Shown: in pieces, positions 1 to 17,400 of the stretch
Position numbering within the stretch: the stretch's first letter is position 1
Layout of the letters: each line of letters begins with the position of its first letter
Origin: Macrotrachela quadricornifera
Taxonomy: Eukaryota > Rotifera > Eurotatoria > Philodinida > Philodinidae
DNA length: 64,000 nt
Direction: 5' to 3'
Assembly: GCA_022393335.1 (NCBI GenBank)
Contig: JAJEKB010000831.1
Coordinates: 109,491 to 173,490 of the forward strand
Translations under genes and position numbers: made by a program
Notes under the pieces: model-generated
The model's input: only the letters and a program-made list of their open reading frames with translations
Told to the model about the DNA's origin: nothing
Databases searched by the model: none

Positions 1-31
1 TCTACCTTTTTGTTTTTATTTTCATGTATAG

Positions 32-2384
32 AATTCTCAATCAAAACAAAAAATACTTGTTAAATCTAATGATGAATTGTCACAAGAATGTCAATCACTT
101 AAGTAAAAATTAAAAATTTTTTGGTACAAAAAAAAGACTTATTTTTATTTTTAATTAGAAAACAAATTAATGAATTAGAACTTGAACGAAATCAATTAGA
201 AAAATCTCTACAAATAATTCAAAAACAAAATCAATCATCTTCAGATAATACTATCAAAGTTCAAACACTTATGGAAACAAATAATCATGTATTACAGGAA
301 GTTGTTTCACTTAAAACAAATATTGAACAACTTCATCAACAAATGAATGAACGTGAACAAATATTATTAAAACATCATGATTTAAATAAATCTTTATCGA
401 GTAGAAGTTTTTTTTCCTATTATTCCCATTGTTATTACATAATCTTTTGCTTTTATAGCATCAAATAATCTTATTAATAATATGCAAAAACAAAGGCGAA
501 CAAATGAACTTCAAATTGATTTATTACAAAAACAAAATGATTCATTAAAAACATCATTAGATGAACTTATACTTATAAATAATAAAACTAATTTATCTAT
601 AGCGAAAGAAGAACATCATGAACAATTAAAACAAGAACAATCACATCGTCGATATTCATTTGCAAATGAAACCGTAACATCAGTAAGTTAGTAATTCTAT
701 TTATAAAGGAGCGTTTGATTTATAGAATATGAATCTTGATCTTTCATAAATTCAGAATCTTAATCAAAATTACTTTATATATAAACAAGGAGTAAATATT
801 TTCAAAATTGACGACTATCATAATTTCAAGAACTTTTAATAAAACAATAGAAAATGATACATAGTCATTTTAATTGCTTATAGAGAAGATATCATGAGGC
901 ACTATTTATATATCAATTTCGACTTGAAAATATATACGAAAAAGTTATTATAAAATTTAAAGCCTATCCTAGTCGAACTTCTATACTGAAGCAAGAAAGC
1001 TATACACTATAGACGCATTTGGAGACTATATTTAAGATGTTTCAGTGAATTCAAAAGCTTCAGTCTCATTTCCTATCGCTTAGTATTCTTGCTTATGCGT
1101 TTGATCAAGCACGTGTCATATGCTTGGATCTCAAAGAACTGTTTTTAGTTTTTTCGGTTTTACATTCAAAATGGATCTCATAGCTACATTTTTTCGAATT
1201 GAATGTATCAGTTACTTGTAAATCATCCAATCATTTAAGTGGTTGTTTTGGAAAAGAAACTCGTGTACAAAAGACATATGTTGAAATCTGTACATGTCAT
1301 GAACGTAAAAGAAAAAAGTTCATTGGGACATTCATTCTGCTGAATAATAAAGAATAATTTTCAATTATTAAGAAATGTATGTTTTACATCAACCGTTTCA
1401 TATGAAATACATGAGTTATTATTCACTCAATCATTTGATTTATACTTGATGTAAACTGGCAAAGACAAATATAAACATATTGCATAAAAAAATTTTCTAT
1501 TCAATATGTTCTGTTAAAAATCCTTAAAAACCGAATAATAAGCAATTTTGAAATCTTGTTAAACATCATATCTGTAAATTTTTATGTTTGTATTATTCAG
1601 AGAAAAATTATTCATCTATAGTATATAATTAAAAATATTGACTTGAGTCAAATCGACGAGTTTATTTTATAAAAAATCAATATGTATTATTACTTTCAAT
1701 ACTTTTTAAAAGCTATATTTAATTATTTTCAGAAACCAAAACAAGCACCATTATGGTTATTGAATAATGAAATACTTGAACAAGAACAAGCATTTACAGA
1801 AACAAAGTAAGATTAATTCAATTCGTAACCGTTTCCATTTCTTAATTATAGATCGACGACAAAAACAAATAGTATTCCACGTTTTAATAGAAATGATTAT
1901 AATACTAATGAATGGATTAAATCCGATTCAGATGCAAATATTGAAACATTATCTCAACAATATGACCGTTCACGAACACGTCTCCATTCAACGTAGGACT
2001 AATTTTTCATTCAAATATAAAATAATCTTATTTTTTATTTTTTTAGAGATTTATTATTAACAGGCGGATCTCGAACATCAACTGTAGCTCATTCATCTAG
2101 AGCTTTAAATAGAAATCGAACATCTATTACTCCTTCATCATCATCACATCATAAAATGATTCTTAGTTTGTTATTTATAATTTATTATATTTAAATAAAA
2201 AAACTTTTTTTTCTTAGATAAAGATCGAGCAAAAACAGCAATTGTCAAATATCCTCAACAAAGTATTTCATCAGCTAAAGCACAAAATTTATCATTTAAT
2301 ATTATACATCGATGTATGAATTGTAATAAATCATTTGATGATAAACGAACATATGATATACATAAATTATCTTGTAGAACTTAA
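32..2384 (+). CDS. 3' part of an unidentified coiled-coil protein with a C-terminal zinc-finger-like motif
   Basis: Seven exons join in frame: 32-102, 159-400, 459-682, 1733-1806, 1852-1992, 2047-2165 and 2218-2384. They encode at least 345 residues and the 5' end lies outside the window. The first three exons are rich in Glu, Gln, Lys, Asn and Leu with heptad-like spacing, as expected for a long coiled coil. The middle is Ser/Thr/Asn-rich and low in complexity. The last exon holds C-x2-C-x11-H-x4-C near the stop (CMNC ... HKLSC), a C2HC zinc-finger-like arrangement. The intron at 683-1732 is unusually long and I see no exon in it. The exon 6/7 junction is the least certain: the donor is assumed at 2166 to keep phase. 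I do not recognise the family; coiled-coil adaptor proteins ending in a small zinc finger are the general class. The gene is tail to tail with the PAK gene, 175 bp away. Confidence 0.72.
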
Positions 2385-2559
2385 ATTTTATGAATTAATT
2401 CTTTGTTTGTTTTATTTTGTATGAAAAAGAAAAGATTGCACATATTTTATGAAATAAAACAGAAAGTAAATGAACAAAAACTGAATTTTAAATCTACATT
2501 ATTTTAGTGGAATGATTATGAATTGAATAAACATGCAAAATATCTCATATCTATTTTAA

Positions 2560-4852
<2,293 letters not shown>

Positions 4853-7415
4853 AGTTTTTTTATTTGTTTATCTGAATGAAATACGTGATTGTTGGCTAAT
4901 GGAAGAAAACAATATATATCAGACAATGGCAAACATTTACAATAAACATGATTGGTTATTTTAGTTCAATATATTGAACTCAATAAGATGTCAGTAGTCG
5001 TGGGAAGAGAATAAAAATTAATAAAATTTAAAAGAAGAAAAAACACGACTGTACAATATTGATATTCAAATAAAGAAATATTCACTTTTTTAGATTATTG
5101 TTGTACTTTCTTGATTAAAATGATTGGTGAAAATGAATGAAGTATGTGATACATATATTTGTCATTCTGGCATACTGATCTCAATCATAAAATCATTGAA
5201 ATATTTTAGTTTTTCTTAAGCTTATTCTTCATTTTCTAACTGCATGTAATCTATATAGAACTTTCATATCAGTAAGTTCCAATGGGAATTTAGATATTTT
5301 CAGATGTGATACACATAGTACGTAAATTTTGTTATGAGAGTACTAAGATGAGTTTACAACTTTTAAAAATATAGGATACCCTGTAACAAACCAACTCTGT
5401 GTATAAAAAATTGATAGTAAGAAGGCTAAGAATTCGTATATTTCTCTAGAAGGAAGATGTGAAGTATTAACTATTTATATACATGCTGTAGAACAAAACA
5501 AGATACATCTATTCTCGTAGTTCAAAATTATAGACAAGTCTTTGATATAAAAATTCTAAAGAGTACAATATACTGTCACATGAGTAAAAATGTATGGGCA
5601 TCATGACATAGAGGGATGGCCTTAAAAAAATTTTTCTATCAAAATCAAAGCTGAAAAAGATACATAAAAAGATGTAAAAATATGTAAGCTTCTTTCTGAC
5701 ATATGTTTGAGATACGATTGATGGGATGTCAGATTTACGATCTTATCCGGCAATGTCCTTTAGCTTTATATACTCATTCGCTATGACGTACTAGAAATAA
5801 AGCTGTATTTTCATTCTCACGTAACATACATCTATTTATTAATGAATATTCAACCTATATAAATGTACAAAAATGTTCAGATTCCATTTTCATTAATCTG
5901 TAAAATCTGCACAATCGTAGGATAACATAATTCGTCCTTTATATGTATAGAAAAAGTACTTAGAATAAAAATTTTTCGTGATTTTTATTGAAAACATGAT
6001 TCATTATACATACTAAAGAAAAAAAATGTTTATGTGAGATAAATGAAAAACACGTATTCCAGATATACAGTTTTTAATTACGTATTGCACTTTAATATAG
6101 GATATGTGTACCAGTTTTGAAATTCTAATGCATCATATTGACAATATTTATCTATTGATTTATCTAAAGCAATTTTGACACGATCCAACTATCGTTATCG
6201 TTATGCAATTAAATTTTCGATTAGTTTAGTTCTATTGCAACTGTTCCATCTCATCCTCATTCTCATACCCTCGAGATTTAATAGAATAGCATGAAGAAAG
6301 TGGCTAAATTCGAAATTTTATTATTATCAATACAAGTGTGTTAAATATTATTAAAAAGCTGATTACAAACTTAGACATAAATGTTCTAGAAAATCATTAT
6401 TGAAAATTTCATAAAAAACGAAAAATATTTAAATTAATTTGTTTTTGCTTTATGGTATCGGTAGAAATATTTTAGGCAGATTCGAATCGATATCCATTAA
6501 TTACAATTAAATTCATGAGATCAAAATCTTGTCTGTTTCATTATAGACGCAGGGATGGTTTGCCTAAGATTAAAAGGAACTTTCTGCTTAGGTAATTATG
6601 AACATATTGTACAATATAGGTTTCTTATTAAGAATATCATTAGTATTAGTTAAAATGAATTATTATTTAATCTAGATTTTAATTCATTAATTAATATGCT
6701 GTAACTGTAATTTACATTTTATAGTATTCGACGCAGAATCAAGTGAGATTATTATGTCATCATTTTCTTCACGCACACAGAGCAGTTGAATTATATATAA
6801 AATACATTTACTCACCGTGTATGAAACAGATTTCATGTATGTTTACATTAAACATATGCATTTCCAGCAAAATTCTTGTGGTTGCAATTAAGAGCATTTA
6901 CCATTACGAGGTATTTATTAATAGAAGTTCTACTGTGTGTCATTCAATATTCTTCTAAGAAGAATTTCAGATGTTAAAAAACATCGATACTTAAAAAATA
7001 TGATTTAAAATTCTGTATTATTAATCATATTTTATATTGATAAATTCATTTATCAATCATAAAATTAGTAACCAATTTTTGATATGAATTTCTATTATTA
7101 GCAATCAATATTTGACATTGACCTTGTAATAAATCTGTTTGACACGTCGCATTAACATCTATATAAAATGTGACTAAATATGATATTTTAAATATTTATC
7201 TCATAAAGATTGGGATGAATATATGTCTATAGAGATGAATTACTTAATCATCATGATGTATTTGAGCTATAATCAATAAGATTTAAGATGATATTTAGAA
7301 AAAAGAGAGGTAAATATTTTGCTAGGTAAGGAAAAGATGAAGGTTGTGGCGCTATGCGTGATTAAATATGAAAATGTCTTTTTTGTCTTTGTTATTGAGC
7401 AAATTGGACTATCGT
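4853..7415. other. Intergenic region, no gene seen
   Basis: AT-rich spacer of 2.6 kb between the start of the PAK gene and the end of FKBP12. Six-frame reading shows only short ORFs without family resemblance or splice-linked continuity. It contains simple A/T runs and a short ACCCTGTA-type motif near 5380 that could be a mobile-element end, but no paired end was found. The PAK promoter should lie in its first few hundred bases. Confidence 0.6.
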
Positions 7416-7985
7416 TCATTTGAAATCAAGTAATTCAACATCAAAAATTAATGTAGAATTAGCTGGAATTAATCCATCACCAACAGCTTGTTTACCTATT
7501 TATATATATAAAAAAAAAGAAAAATAAATAAAATTTAATTAAAATAAAAATAATAAGTATTACCATAAGCATAATCAGGTGGACATGTAATTGTAGCACG
7601 TTCACCTTTTGACATTTGAGCAACTCCTTGATCCCATCCCTATGAATATATATATATATATTAATATAATATTTAATTATATTTTTTTCTGTTATCTTTA
7701 CTTTAATAACTTCTCCTTTACCAAGAACAAATTCAAATGGCCGATTACGATCGCGTGATGAATCAAATTTTTTTCCATTAGTTAATGTTCCTATATGAAA
7801 TAATAATATTAATATAAAAAAATTTAAAACTTTTTACCTGTATAATGAACACTAACACGTTGGCCTGCTTTTGGTTGTTGACCTAAATATTTTCGTCAAT
7901 AAAAAAAAATTCAAAAAATTTAAAAAAAACAAAACCACTAACCATTTCCTGGTGAAATAGTATCAACGCTAAATTTTGATGACAT
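7416..7985 (-). CDS. FKBP1A-like: FKBP12-type peptidyl-prolyl cis-trans isomerase
   Basis: Cytosolic immunophilin that isomerises X-Pro bonds and in animals stabilises calcium-release channels and TGF-beta type I receptors. Five small exons (7985-7943, 7882-7838, 7790-7702, 7639-7564, 7495-7416) encode 110 residues, close to the usual 108. Visible family residues: [13 protein letters not shown], the EVIKGWD loop carrying the Trp of the pocket floor, PDYAYG and the terminal IFDVELL strand. These cover the known pocket positions (Tyr, Phe, Asp, Val-Ile, Trp, Tyr, Phe). There is no signal peptide or second domain, so it is the cytosolic single-domain form. All junction phases agree. The neighbouring R-Smads share the TGF-beta link, which may be coincidence. 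Confidence 0.95.
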
Positions 7986-8201
7986 TGTTTTTTCTTTGTC
8001 AGATATTTCTATAAAAAAAAACAAAATTATATCATAAAAATTATTATATTCCAGCGTATATATTATATATATATATATATTCTTTTTTGAGCAATATAAA
8101 TTATTTACATAAAAACTAAAGAGAAATTAAAACAAAAAAAAAAACTAAAAACCGGTTTCCATCAAGATTTTTTAAATATAATATTAATAAAAGAAAAATT
8201 G

Positions 8202-10701
8202 TTAAGAAACACTTGTAATTGATTGTGTTGGACCATGCATCCGTGAAAGAACTGTATCAAGCCATTTTAATGGAACATCTAAATGTATTTCAACCCAACA
8301 TGGTGTACATGAAACTGATTGTCGTGGATATTCAACACCCCATCCTTTAACAAAACTCATTCGTATAATACATATTTTCATTAAATTATAAACAGATTCA
8401 TAGCCTTCTTGAATAGCACTATTTAATATTTGAATAAAATCACTACTATCAAATATTTTAAGTCTAATATCTAATAAAAAAAGAAAAAAAAAATAATTCG
8501 TTTAATCTTTAAAAACATTCAAAAAAAAGAAAAAGATTTTTACTTGGTGGAATTTTACAAACAGTAGCCGGATGACATGATAATCTTAAATTTGCTATTG
8601 GACTTTGAACAAAAACTGGATTATCTGATATACATTCAGCAAAAACACTTCCACGTATATGAAATAATTTAACACCACGACCAATAAAACGTCGTGTTTT
8701 ATCAATTTCAAAAGTCCGATCAATATTTGTTAAACCACCTAAACAAAAACGTTCAGCATTTGATGGATGTGTAAAACCATCGATAGTAATTTGAGATTGT
8801 GTTGCACAATATTGTTGACCAACACGTTTTGACATTTCATAATAAGATATACGACACCATTCACGTAATTCTTCTAGTGGTACTTGCTCACATGGAAAAT
8901 TTTGTTCTGGTTGAATAATAGTTGAAACTGATGAAACAATATCTAAATCCATTGGAACATCACTATTTTCATCATTAGATGATGAAGGAAATACATCTAA
9001 ATGAAATAAGAAGAAAAACAAAATCATGAGATTTGTATGAACATTGGAGGCTTACGAATTCATTGAAAGATAACTCGTAGTACTATTAGTCCGAATTTTT
9101 TTTTATATTGCGATTTTTATATTCTATGCTGAACATACACAGAAAATAAATCATTTAACAAAACGTCAAATGATCTGTATATGGTCTTATTCAACGAATC
9201 CATAATGAAAAGGATTATCAGCTTAAGATAAAATCGCTAAGTTAGATTCGAACTTCTATTCTTTTATTTCTAGTTGATTTTATCATTTGATTTAAAAGTT
9301 TCTTTTTTACCTTGTATATTGATACTTTCAGGTTGTAATGGTTGTTGAAATGGAGTTTCATATGTTATATTTCGTGGAGTTTGATTCGATATTGGATCAT
9401 TCATTGATGATGAACGTAATTCAGGTATATTTTGTATTGCATCAGGTGGTATATATGGAATATTAACAGAATATGTAGCTAAAAGAAAATTAGAGGTATT
9501 TTAAGTCTGAAACGTACTGTATCTTTTTGTATATTTATTTTAAATATCAAATGCAGTTCAAAGTGTAATAGATCTATTTAAAAAGAAAAAGATGCTCTAT
9601 AAAATCTGTATGATTGAATTGCTTTTCTTGTCTGTTCTAATGATTCTTCTTATATTGAAAATATTTGAAAGACTTTTTTGTTTTGCATAGGACTTTGACT
9701 TGTGAAAATAATGTAATATTGAATTTCTTTTACAAAGATATGCCGTCAAAACTGTATGAATCAATTTCTATACCAAAATAGAAAAGTTTTTCAAACATTT
9801 TCAATAAGATGGAAAGTAACACTATCATATAGATTGTTCACTCGTAATATAAGAGAAATCATAAGAACAGATAAGAAAGGAAGTCGATCATCTTTTTTCT
9901 AGTACATCGTTTACACTTTAAATTGTATTTGAAGTTTAACATAAATATGCAAAAAGATGCATCGCCTTTTGGAGTTTCTCGTTGTATATACATTTTTGAA
10001 AAAATAACAAACTATATTACTTTAAAGTAGAAAATATACAGAGAGAAATATCACTTGAGCTAGACTGTAACTTTTTAGAAAATAATTATTCACATACTTG
10101 GCACACGTTCATAATGAAATGGATTAATACAAATGCTATCAAGCGTATATTGAAAAGCATGTGTACAAAAATCAACAGGTTTAAGTTCGTTCTGATTGGT
10201 TAAATCAGGCCAACGCCATAGACGACATGATTCTATTACTGGATTAAATGTTGAAGATTGATCATACGTTGTATCAGATGATCTATAAAATAAAAACGAT
10301 TTTGTTTTGTATAGATTTAAAAAAAATCTAAGATTTGCAATTAATATCATTTTTAGGAACAAGTCATTAGTCAAAAATGATTTATCCTACTTAAAATTTG
10401 TAACATACCGTCGTATAGTAACACATTTTGTTCTTGAATCTTTATGTAAAATAGCTCGTTCAAGTTCTTCAACTGAACCATTTCGTTTTGATTTATTTAT
10501 ATCTTTTACTAAAGATTTAATTTTTTTTTTCGATTGTTTATTTAATTCAGCATGATTTACATTTGATGATGATGATGGTAATCTTATATGATTTTGATTA
10601 TTTTGTTCTTGTTCTTGATAATGAACACATAATTCAAGTAAACGCTGAGCTGTAGGAGAAACTGAACGTATATTTCTTACTGAATTTAACAATGTTGCCA
10701 T
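8202..10701 (-). CDS. Divergent receptor-regulated Smad ('Smad A')
   Basis: TGF-beta/BMP signal transducer moving from receptor to nucleus. Five exons (10701-10409, 10282-10098, 9478-9311, 8996-8544, 8470-8202) encode 455 residues. The MH1 domain lies at about residues 55-155; the zinc ligands are visible in TKCVTI, CTHAF and ICINPFHY, and RLWRWPDL is conserved. The MH2 domain runs from about residue 262 to the end, with [31 protein letters not shown] and [10 protein letters not shown]. The protein ends QSITSVS, an intact S-x-S receptor phosphorylation tail, so it is an R-Smad and not a Smad4 or inhibitory Smad. The tail resembles Smad1/5, but the MH2 is divergent and the L3 loop reads EYPRQSV, matching neither class. 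The MH1 hairpin sequence is not the usual one. Introns 9479-10097 and 8997-9310 hold nothing recognised. Confidence 0.9.
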
Positions 10702-12028
10702 CCTATTTGATATTATAATAATCTAAAAATAAACTTATATAATATTCATAATGAATAAAACTTTTTTTTTTCTATAGCGAATAACTATACTCTACATTTT
10801 GTCACTGTTTGTTATGTTAAGAAAAAAAAAGTTTTCTCTACATAGTATAAGAAATTTATGTTTGTTTTTCGATATTATTACTGAAGTTCCCAAGGTTATT
10901 TTAAACAAAAAGTTTTTCATAGAGAAATTTATAATGAGTTTATGAATTACTATAATTATTTTGTTTTTTAAATATACACTTTAAGAGCATTTAATATAGT
11001 TTGACCTATAAACGTATGTTGATTTTAAAAGAAAGAAAGAAAAGACAACATTATCATGTGTGTTTGCCTATTCTCTTGTTATTTACAATAAACGACAAAA
11101 TTTCATGACTTTTTTTTTTCAAGGAAAATATAGGTTAAAAAGTTTATATTTATACTACGTCTGATCAATAAATCAACAATGCCTTTTCTGCTAAATATAA
11201 AAAAAGTCTTAAAATAAGATTTTTAATTTAAAGTACAGTAAAACCTTTCTATATAGTTACTTCACTAGTCGTGACTGTGAATACTTTTTTTCTGGTCTCA
11301 TTTACAGTAGACAATCTTCTGAGTACATCGTATTTTCATTACCTTGATAGAGTTGTACATGTAAATGTACATAAATTCAATCTTGATATGTGACCGACGT
11401 TGCAATGAAATGAAAATAAAAGGTAATAGAAAGAGAAGAGGTCAAATAGAAAGAAGATAGATCAGTCAAGCACGGAAAGAACATCGGCAAAAAAAGAATT
11501 GAGTATACACTCGCTTATCTACTCATGAAGTGGTATGAACTGACCTAGGAACAAAAGATTTTATTGATCAAAGGAAACAACAATATTAATGATTTTTAAA
11601 ACAAAGAAAATGAAAGCCCTCTCAAAAGTAGACATTTTGAAGAAGTACTTGAATGTCAACTATAGAGAGTCTATACTGTAATATAAAATATTAATGTCAG
11701 TATTTCAGACTTAATATTATTTAAATTTTCATATATTTTTGATATATAAAATACAAACAATAGAAAAAAATAATTATTACTTGCATTTCTTCATATTAAA
11801 GTTAATAATAAATATTAAAATTTAAAAGAAGAATATCTAGAAAACAAAAACAAATATCAAATTTGTATTTTATTGTTTTTTTATTAGACGAATTTTGATG
11901 TTAATAAATTCGTCTTAAGATAAATAAAAATAAAAACAAATTTTTTTTTTTTTATATCAACAAACAAAAACGAAAAAAAAAAATAATAATTGATGGTAAA
12001 ATAATTCTTTTTTTGTTGTTGAATTTGT
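10702..12028. other. Intergenic region between Smad A and eL42
   Basis: A 1.3-kb AT-rich spacer. The part next to 10701 should hold the Smad A promoter and the part next to 12029 the 3' UTR of eL42. No ORF with family resemblance was seen. A patch of more mixed composition at 11240-11560 is the only compositional change. Confidence 0.5.
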
Positions 12029-12349
12029 TTAATAATTGATAACTTGATTTTTCTTCTTTTTTTCTGCACCTAATTCGAAATGTTTGGTACGTTTAATAGC
12101 TAATTGCTTCTTAAATTTACATTCCGTACATTCCATACGTAAAACAATTTTTTTTGTTGTTTTAGCTTTTTTATGAAAAACAGGTTTTTTTTGTCCACCA
12201 TAACCTTTTTGTTTCATATCATAACGTCGTTTACCTTGGGCATGTACACTATCTTTGCCTTTTTTGTATTGTGATACTTTATGTAAAGTATGTTTTTTGC
12301 AATTTTTACCTTTGCAAAATGTACGACGTGTTTTTGGTACGTTAACCAT
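12029..12349 (-). CDS. RPL36A: Ribosomal protein eL42 (RPL36A/RPL44)
   Basis: Protein of the 60S ribosomal subunit near the E site. A single uninterrupted exon encodes 106 residues, the usual eukaryotic length. The N-terminus MVNVPKTRR is the family start, and the zinc-ribbon cysteines are visible (C12 and C17, then CTEC near residues 72-75). YGGQKKPVF and [11 protein letters not shown] are hallmark blocks, and the tail is basic. The second cysteine pair is spaced C-x2-C, tighter than in vertebrate RPL36A. No intron interrupts the coding part; an untranslated first exon upstream is possible. The gene sits between two R-Smads on the same strand, with Smad B ending 180 bp upstream. Confidence 0.97.
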   Translation of the reverse strand: MVNVPKTRRTFCKGKNCKKHTLHKVSQYKKGKDSVHAQGKRRYDMKQKGYGGQKKPVFHKKAKTTKKIVLRMECTECKFKKQLAIKRTKHFELGAEKKKKNQVINY

Positions 12350-12529
12350 TATTAAATCTAGAAATATTCATTGAATAGTAGAAATGTTTATGTATATATA
12401 GATATATACAGTATTTATGATAAATAAAATGAATAAGACAAACAAATAAATATACAAGACTAAAAGCGAACAGATAGAATAAATGTGAAAATATTTAAGA
12501 AAATGTCTTTTTTTTTTTAAATTATTATA

Positions 12530-14434
<1,905 letters not shown>

Positions 14435-17400
14435 TATTATAATAATAATAATAGTAATAACATATGAAGAAAATAAAATAAATAGGCATATTGAAATGAT
14501 TCGTTGTATTGACCTCTAAATGTTTGTTTTTCTTGTTAAAAACGAGGAAAAAAAATTTTTTGAAAAAAAATTTATTTAATTATAAAAAAAATTTTTTAAA
14601 GATTTTATATTATATTTTATTTTCATTGTAATACAAAGGAGGTTAAAGAAGATAAAGATTTTTATTGGCAAAATATCTCAACCAATGAATGATTAAATTT
14701 TAGAAGTCAATATTTATATCATAAACAATAAGAATCAATGTAAGCCTTTTAAAGGAATTTATTAATTTTATCCTTATTATGATTCTGAAAGATAATCAAT
14801 GTTAATTTATTAAAACTAATCTAGCTTTTCGTTCATTTTATAATAACTACAGCCAGTATTAGATAGTCAAATTTTTAGTAAAACAAAGAATAGACCATTG
14901 AAAATTTTTTTGTTATCTTTAATATTCATTTCAGCCTTGTGTCTTTAATTCAACTGATGAATGATTATACTTTGTATAATCATCAATCTGTTCTTTCTTA
15001 ATGTTAATTACCAATAAATAAATACTCTTTCTATTACAATCTTTTGTCTGGATTGACATACACAGAATAATATATTATTCATGAAAGGTTGCTTTAAAAG
15101 GAAGAAAAAAAAATAGCTGAAATATATTACTGTTCTTTTAAATGGAAGTAGAAAACGTTTTATTCTTCACTTCTTGTGATGTTGTAATCTTCTCTCTGAT
15201 ATCTTTCTCAACATATCGTATCGACAATGCTTATATGATTAAAGAAATGATGAAACGAAAACAAGCAAATAATATATTCAAAACTAGCAAAATAAAAACT
15301 CAATGAATAAAACATGACTTTAGGAATTTTAGTAGTGGGAATATTTTTTAAGTCGCTTATTTTTACTATATGATATAATTTCAGCAATTTACTTTTTTTT
15401 AATGATAGGTGAACGCATCGATTTCTTTTTTATACGAACAAAATTTATAAATACTGTTCTAAAATATTATCTTTCAGCGATGTATAAAAAACAGATTTTC
15501 CTATTTTCAGAAAAATAGTGAGTAGGACAGGTTGAATAGTGGCATTTTGTATTTCAATTTTCATTCGCTTAGTATATTGTATTAGAAAAACCAGAATATA
15601 CATCAAGTTGCAGCTATTATTTAAAAATACATAAATTAATGAAGTTAAATTACATAGTAAAAGTAAACGAAAAATTTATTCTCAAAAGGCTTTTGGAACA
15701 CCCCGTATAAATATGAACGCTTGATAATTGTTTTCATCTATTTTCTCTTTTTATCTGTTGCTATAGATACGCTGAAAAAAGGTGAAATGTTTTCATTTGC
15801 GTTCATTTTCTTCGGTCTTCCAACAAACTACAGAAAAGAAATTAGAATTTAGTTCGATTTAATTCAGTATGTATACGGCTACATACAAGTAGGTAACCCA
15901 TAAATTAAAATTGAGAACATATTATCTATCGGGTAGTGAAAATGAACGAATATAGTGTACTTTTGAGTGTAAAATTTTGTTATATCTCTTATATCTTTTC
16001 ATATGTTTATATAGGAGTTGGCTTTAAAATGTAGATTGATAAGATTGTTATGCAATAACTGATGATAAATGATTTTCAACTAATGAAAAATTGTTTATGC
16101 GAATTTCATAAAGAATTTCTTGCTGATTATCGTTTAAATATAGCATTTAGTAATGAAAGAAGCCTTTTACTTGAAAGTAGATGCCTATTTACGTTCTTTG
16201 AACGTTCACTAACAATCAAAATATTTAATAACAACTGAAATGAGCAACAAAATACTATAAGCACTATCAAATGAAAAGAGACATGATTTACCATTTGATT
16301 TAAGGGCAAAAAAAACCTTTTACTATTACGAAATTTGGTAATCAACACATTATTTATTGTATAAAAGAAAAACTATATATTGCGCAGTATATCTTATTAG
16401 AATTTTTCATTTTCCTTGTTCTTCATTGTTATTTTTGTATTCAATATTCATTTTTTTTCTCAAACTTATGTATTCATAAAACATGATATATACTACGGAC
16501 ATTGAAAAGATAACTAGTTGACGTTAGAATTTTAAAGTCAGTTCCAATATTTATATATTTCATTATTCCAACAGACTATTGTATAACTGATGGATTAATA
16601 ATGAAGGCATCCCAAAAAGATGAATTGAGTTTGTTCTAATTTTGTCAAACACGATCCAAAAAGGGAATATTGAAACGTGTAGGGATAAAAATCTAGATTA
16701 TTCTTTGACTCTTCCTACGGGCCATGACTGGCAGGTTCAATAATTTTCCTTTCTATAGAATTAATTAAATTAAGTAATTAGCAAGCAGTAGTTATAACTA
16801 AATGATTAACCATAATTAAGTAGTAACTCTTATTAGTTTTTCGAATATGTTGCACAGAAAAAGTGTGTTTTTGGAGTAGGAAAATATGCAAAGCATGTTG
16901 AAACGGCGCAATGGGGACGTTCCAAAAATCAGAAAAAGAGAAGAATCGTTGTTGTTATCTTGCATTCTTTTCGAGCTAGACAGACTTTCCAAGGTTCCTT
17001 GATTTGCTCAGAACATATGTCCTCCTTCAGTAGACGAAGCGTTGCAGTAAAAATATCCAACACGTCTTAAAAATTTATTCTGTGTTCAATGTTTGACATA
17101 GCTATTATTGTGCGTAAATTAACATTGGAAAATTGTAAATACTAAAGTTGATGTTACACAAGTCATCAGAACATCTCAAGTTTTGAAGAGACTAGATACT
17201 AGCGTGAGAGGTAAAGCGCTGGATCCTAGAATTCTGAATTTCAGAATTTCGTGCTTTACTTCTTGTACTATGTGGCGCAGACGTCTTCGGATATGGTAAT
17301 AATTTCTTAATCGTTTCCTAACTGAAATGACGTTCAATAAATCTCAAGAATTGAAGGAAATTATTCAATAATTTTCTTCAAATTCAGAGAAAAATTGTCA

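Noticed and set aside
6743..6958. 71-codon ORF in the spacer between PAK and FKBP12
   Set aside because: No homology sensed, no signal of splicing, composition equal to surroundings.
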